A stretch of DNA of 19,560 nucleotides from Trachipleistophora hominis (taxonomy: Eukaryota; Microsporidia; Pleistophoridae), in NCBI GenBank assembly GCA_000316135.1, contig JH994038.1, positions 17,546-37,105 of the forward strand, written 5' to 3'. Shown one piece after another: positions 16,722-19,560 of this stretch. Every line of letters begins with the position of its first letter. Position 1 is the stretch's first letter. The notes under the pieces were generated by a model, which saw only the letters and a list, made by a program, of their open reading frames with translations, did no database searches and was not told the DNA's origin. The position numbers and the translations under genes are program-made.

Positions 16722-17280
16722 TTTAGATTCTCAGGTCTAGAATATGAAATCATAAAATAAATTACAAAAGCTAAAGATACACAAATAGATGTTTTAAATG
16801 TAAAAACAGGTTAAAATAATAATCATCACTATCAAATCGCCTTTTTGTTTGGGAGTTTGTTTGTTTGCTCAGTGCTTTTAGCATGTGTTTGTAAAATATG
16901 AAATTTTTGTATTAATGAACATCAATGTCTTGTGGCATCCCATAGATACGGAAGTTAATGTTTGATAATGTTTCAGTAGACTATCATGGCCGTTAATACT
17001 AAAAATACAGCGGCAATTAAAGCCGATTAATTTTGAATTTGCTAACTGAAATAAAAAGTTTAATTGTAAAAAATTAAAAGATAAATTAGAATTTGTATTT
17101 ATCTCGGTTTAAATACACAAATTGATATATTTTATGGTTATTGGGTATGAAAATATTCTCAATAGTGCGAGAACACATTGGATGTCACATAATAGCAATA
17201 TTATTGGTGAAGTTTATTGAAATGATACACGATGTGTATTACATTCAATAAAAAGTTTTTAATTAGTGATTAATCACTTC

Positions 17281-17514
17281 TTATAAGTACGATCTACGGG
17301 TACCAGTCAAAACGATGATAGAATCTACAGCATCTAACGATAGCCATAAATTTCTAGGATAATTACGATGTTCGTATTGAGAGCTTGACAAAAAAGTAAA
17401 TGAAGCTCGCATATTACTGGAATACATCTTTAGAAATGTAAAGAACACTGATAAAAATAGTACAGCAAGTATAATATATGAATTTAAATTTACAAACACG
17501 TAACGAGTACTTTA
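17281..17514 (-). pseudogene. Coding-like open frame without an ATG, possible gene relic
   Basis: The frame is open for about 78 codons from an upstream TAA to the TAA at 17281. It contains a strong hydrophobic stretch (YIILAVLFLSVFFTFLKMY), then a polar region (SSSQYEHRNYPRNLW, LDAVDSIIV). It resembles a signal-anchored protein fragment, but the first ATG comes only after the hydrophobic part. It could be a relic, an exon lacking its first part, or chance. It lies on the same strand as the interrupted secreted gene to its right. No family is recognised. Confidence 0.25.
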
Positions 17515-17877
17515 TGTAACAAATTATGTACATAGAATGATATTTGCTATTACAAATAACAATCCATGCAATAGAGATAGATTTTTACGTTCAAGTAATA
17601 TTCTTAAAGTAACCACGGATAACAGATGTAGTTAACGTAGTCATACAATTGTAATCATTTTTAGGTTTATGGCATAACCCATGATAACAGAAGATTTTTA
17701 ATACCGTACAAAGATGCGAATTATGATCATTAAAAAATGATTTGCCTTTCTATATTAAATGAATAATTTCCTAAATTAAAAATAACTTAAAGTTATGGTT
17801 TTACTTAAATATCAGAGTAACACAAGTTTTTAGAAAGAAAATCGGAGAACAAAACCTATTATGGCTCGATTAGAATA

Positions 17878-18747
17878 TTATTGCGCTGAATTGATGGTTG
17901 AAGGATCTTCCTTCTCACGTTCCGATTTCTTTATTTCTTTATTACACATTTGATTCGTAGAAATAGATGATGATGAGTTGATCGAGGTCTCAGGTGATTT
18001 AGAGGAGGTTTTTTTGTTGCAAATTGCCAGGAAGTAACCCGGATATATCATAGAAATTAGCTTGTAAGTGTGTGTATTTTATGATTCCCATGTTTTTTTA
18101 AATAATACATAGTTCACCTCGTTCATGGTGAGAGGTTGCTTATATAATAAGTAAATTTTGTGCAATTCATTGACCGATAAGAGCGCCTGTCTAAGGCTAT
18201 TATTGATATTCTTTTCACATCTTTTGAGGTTCCTTTCAAAGCTGTACACAGGCGATTTATTGATTAGTACGTATTTTATAGAATCAGTATACATTCTGGC
18301 TACATTCTGGAACATATTCACTACCTCGTTAATTGGTAGAACCATCATTTCACCGGCATTCGAAAAATTCATAGGTAATCCTATTATACAGATGTTATTT
18401 TCACCGTTATGCTCGGAAGGCTGCGGAATAATCGATACGTTCTCAGCTTCATACTTCTTTAAATTTGTGGCCATCCTCTCCTCACGTATACACAGCGTTT
18501 CACATAAGCATGTACAGGCGTTTTGTAGAGCAAGTCCAAAATTGTCAATTTTGGTCATAATACGCGATAATATTTTCGCATATGGAAGTCTAATTAGACT
18601 TTCTTCGAATATAATTGTTACAGTATCATCTGATTCCTTTTTTGATGCGGTGTTTGCTTTAACTTCTTGTCTTTAGAACACAATAGCAGACAACATAATG
18701 AAAAAACTAATGCTGAAAATTTCATAACCTCGTAATTTCCAGTTCAT
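17878..18747 (-). pseudogene. Secreted-protein gene interrupted by two in-frame TAA codons
   Basis: One minus-strand frame runs from an ATG at 18747 to a TAA at 17878-17880, about 290 codons, with only two internal stops: TAA at 18673-18675 (codon 25) and TAA at 18079-18081 (codon 223). Random sequence of this composition should have roughly twenty. The first 24 codons make a signal-peptide-like start (basic MNWKLR, then IFSISFFIMLSAIVF). The middle 197 codons are helix-rich (EESLIRLPYAKILSRIMTK, MFQNVARMYTDSIKYVL, LRQALLSVNELHKIYLLYK) with cysteines (CTCLC). The tail is Ser/Lys/Glu-rich. AAAATTTATAA directly precedes the ATG. Explanations include pseudogenisation, sequence errors, readthrough or tiny introns (in-frame GT-AG candidates exist at both stops). 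A shorter product could start at the ATG at 18558. No family is recognised. The antisense ORF 18158-18676 is a shadow. Confidence 0.6.
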
Positions 18748-18979
18748 TTATAAATTTTAATGAGAAATTATTTTTGACATTTATTATTGGCAAATTTATA
18801 TCGTTCAAAGTCAAAAGCAAGTCTTCTATTTGAGTGTATTGAAATAAGATTAATAAGTTAATAACAATTTAAAATAATCATACAACGCTGATCTCTTTCC
18901 TAATTTATGGAAACAACTTCCTTATACCAGCGGAACACGGACTAATTAATAGAAAAGTATATTCTTATACATTATTATC

Positions 18980-19261
18980 ATGTCTTTAAAAAATGGTTCG
19001 CAGGAATCTCATTTAATTACTTCAAAAATGGAATTATTTAGTAGAAACCAATTAAATTTGCCATATATCACGTTTCACTTAACACGTCTCACAGATTTAG
19101 GATATCAAGTTAGGTATTTTTTAGATGATGTGATTTTTCATAACAGCTTTCAAGACATTTATTCTTCAATAGCCAACGTATGTATCGATATTCAAAACAC
19201 TTATATTATTTTCATTATTGAACACGTTTTTAACCGGTTCCAAAAGCATATTCTGCTTTAA
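18980..19261 (+). CDS. Possible small hypothetical protein
   Basis: An ATG at 18980 opens 93 codons, divergent from the interrupted secreted gene with a 232-bp gap. The product (MSLKNGSQESHLITSKMELF..., with LTDLGYQVRYFLDDVIF) has ordinary composition and no signal peptide or TM segment. The same frame stays mostly open beyond its TAA, with further stops only at 19382-19384 and 19530-19532, but that part is T-rich and hydrophobic, so the openness may reflect composition. No C-run precedes the ATG. No family is recognised. Confidence 0.35.
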   Translation: MSLKNGSQESHLITSKMELFSRNQLNLPYITFHLTRLTDLGYQVRYFLDDVIFHNSFQDIYSSIANVCIDIQNTYIIFIIEHVFNRFQKHILL

Positions 19262-19560
19262 AATACTGTTGCTAGCCTCCATTATCGGTTAATGTTTGCT
19301 TATTTACTATTATTTAGCAGTACTTTCTTAATGCTCTCCATTACCGGTACCTTTCCTTTTTTGTATTGTTCACTCTTATATTGATATAAGCCAACAGTTG
19401 ATTTATTATTCTATTATTTGTGCTTTATCAGACTATTTTTGCACATAATGTATTTATTTTCGCATACAATTTATTTAAATTTTGTCTTTTTCACATCATT
19501 TATTATATCATCATTACAAGAGACACATTGATTTATTTTCTACCTATTCACGACAATTTT
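19262..19560. other. T-rich right end of the window
   Basis: The plus strand is strongly pyrimidine-rich here, which leaves several plus-strand frames open by composition. Two short imperfect copies of CTCCATTAYCGGT occur about 58 bp apart (near 19277 and 19334). No gene is recognised, and the window cuts off here. Confidence 0.4.

Larger units (their letters stand above)
16713..17877. other. Spacer with one ATG-less open frame
   Basis: Apart from the ITPase promoter, the segment is AT-rich with no intact gene. An open minus-strand frame at 17281-17514 is described separately. A GTTT-rich stretch near 16847-16870 and a small CGGC/GCCG palindrome near 17010-17026 are minor and probably incidental. 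Confidence 0.5.

Noticed and set aside
18158..18676. 172-codon plus-strand ORF opposite the interrupted secreted gene
   Set aside because: The minus frame carries a signal-peptide-like start, stays open over about 290 codons with two stops and has balanced composition. The plus product is a hydrophobic mirror of it.
17878..18747. Reassigned TAA codon as the explanation for the interrupted gene
   Set aside because: TAA terminates several other genes in the window (for example the J-like and Vps16-like genes) and conserved frames elsewhere contain no internal TAA, so a changed genetic code is not supported.
1..19560. tRNA, rRNA, CRISPR array or intact insertion sequence
   Set aside because: By-eye scanning found no T-loop-like motif in a clover-leaf context, no conserved rRNA segment, no regularly spaced repeats beyond the two-copy unit, and no transposase with inverted ends. 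A covariance-model search would be needed to exclude small RNAs.

Overview
The window looks like a stretch of a microsporidian nuclear genome. This is inferred from compact, single-exon-looking eukaryotic genes in AT-rich DNA, shortened versions of conserved eukaryotic proteins, and a C-run (CCC/CCCC, sometimes beside AAATTT) only a few bases before the ATG of several genes. That arrangement matches the promoter pattern described for microsporidia. The long AT-rich spacers (0.4-1.7 kb) suggest a lineage with loose gene packing rather than an Encephalitozoon-type genome. The species cannot be named from the sequence alone.

Layout from left to right: a gene-free 1.36 kb segment holding a two-copy 78-bp tandem repeat; a RhoGAP-domain protein (+); a Rib2/Pus9-type tRNA pseudouridine synthase (-); a POT1-like telomere single-strand binding protein (-); a Vps16-like HOPS/CORVET subunit (+) with a disrupted 5' end; a divergent ITPase/HAM1 paralogue (-) overlapped by a possible 77-codon gene; a DEAD-box RNA helicase with a DUF4217-like tail (-); a 1.7 kb spacer; a J-like multi-pass membrane protein (-); a small two-TM ORF (-); a canonical ITPase/HAM1 (-); and a secreted-protein locus (-) whose single reading frame carries two in-frame TAA codons. 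A small ORF of uncertain status lies at the right edge (+).

The genes do not form an operon or one pathway. They are mostly housekeeping functions: tRNA modification, telomere protection, vacuolar/endosomal tethering, nucleotide-pool sanitation, ribosome assembly and small-GTPase control. The common theme is erosion or re-purposing of active sites. The RhoGAP has lysine at the arginine-finger position, the J domain has NPN instead of HPD, and one of two ITPase paralogues has lost several catalytic residues while its sister 6 kb away keeps them. Together with the split Vps16 start and the interrupted secreted gene, this makes the window a good case for studying pseudoenzymes, cryptic short introns or gene decay in a reduced genome. 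No tRNA, rRNA, CRISPR array or intact transposon was recognised.
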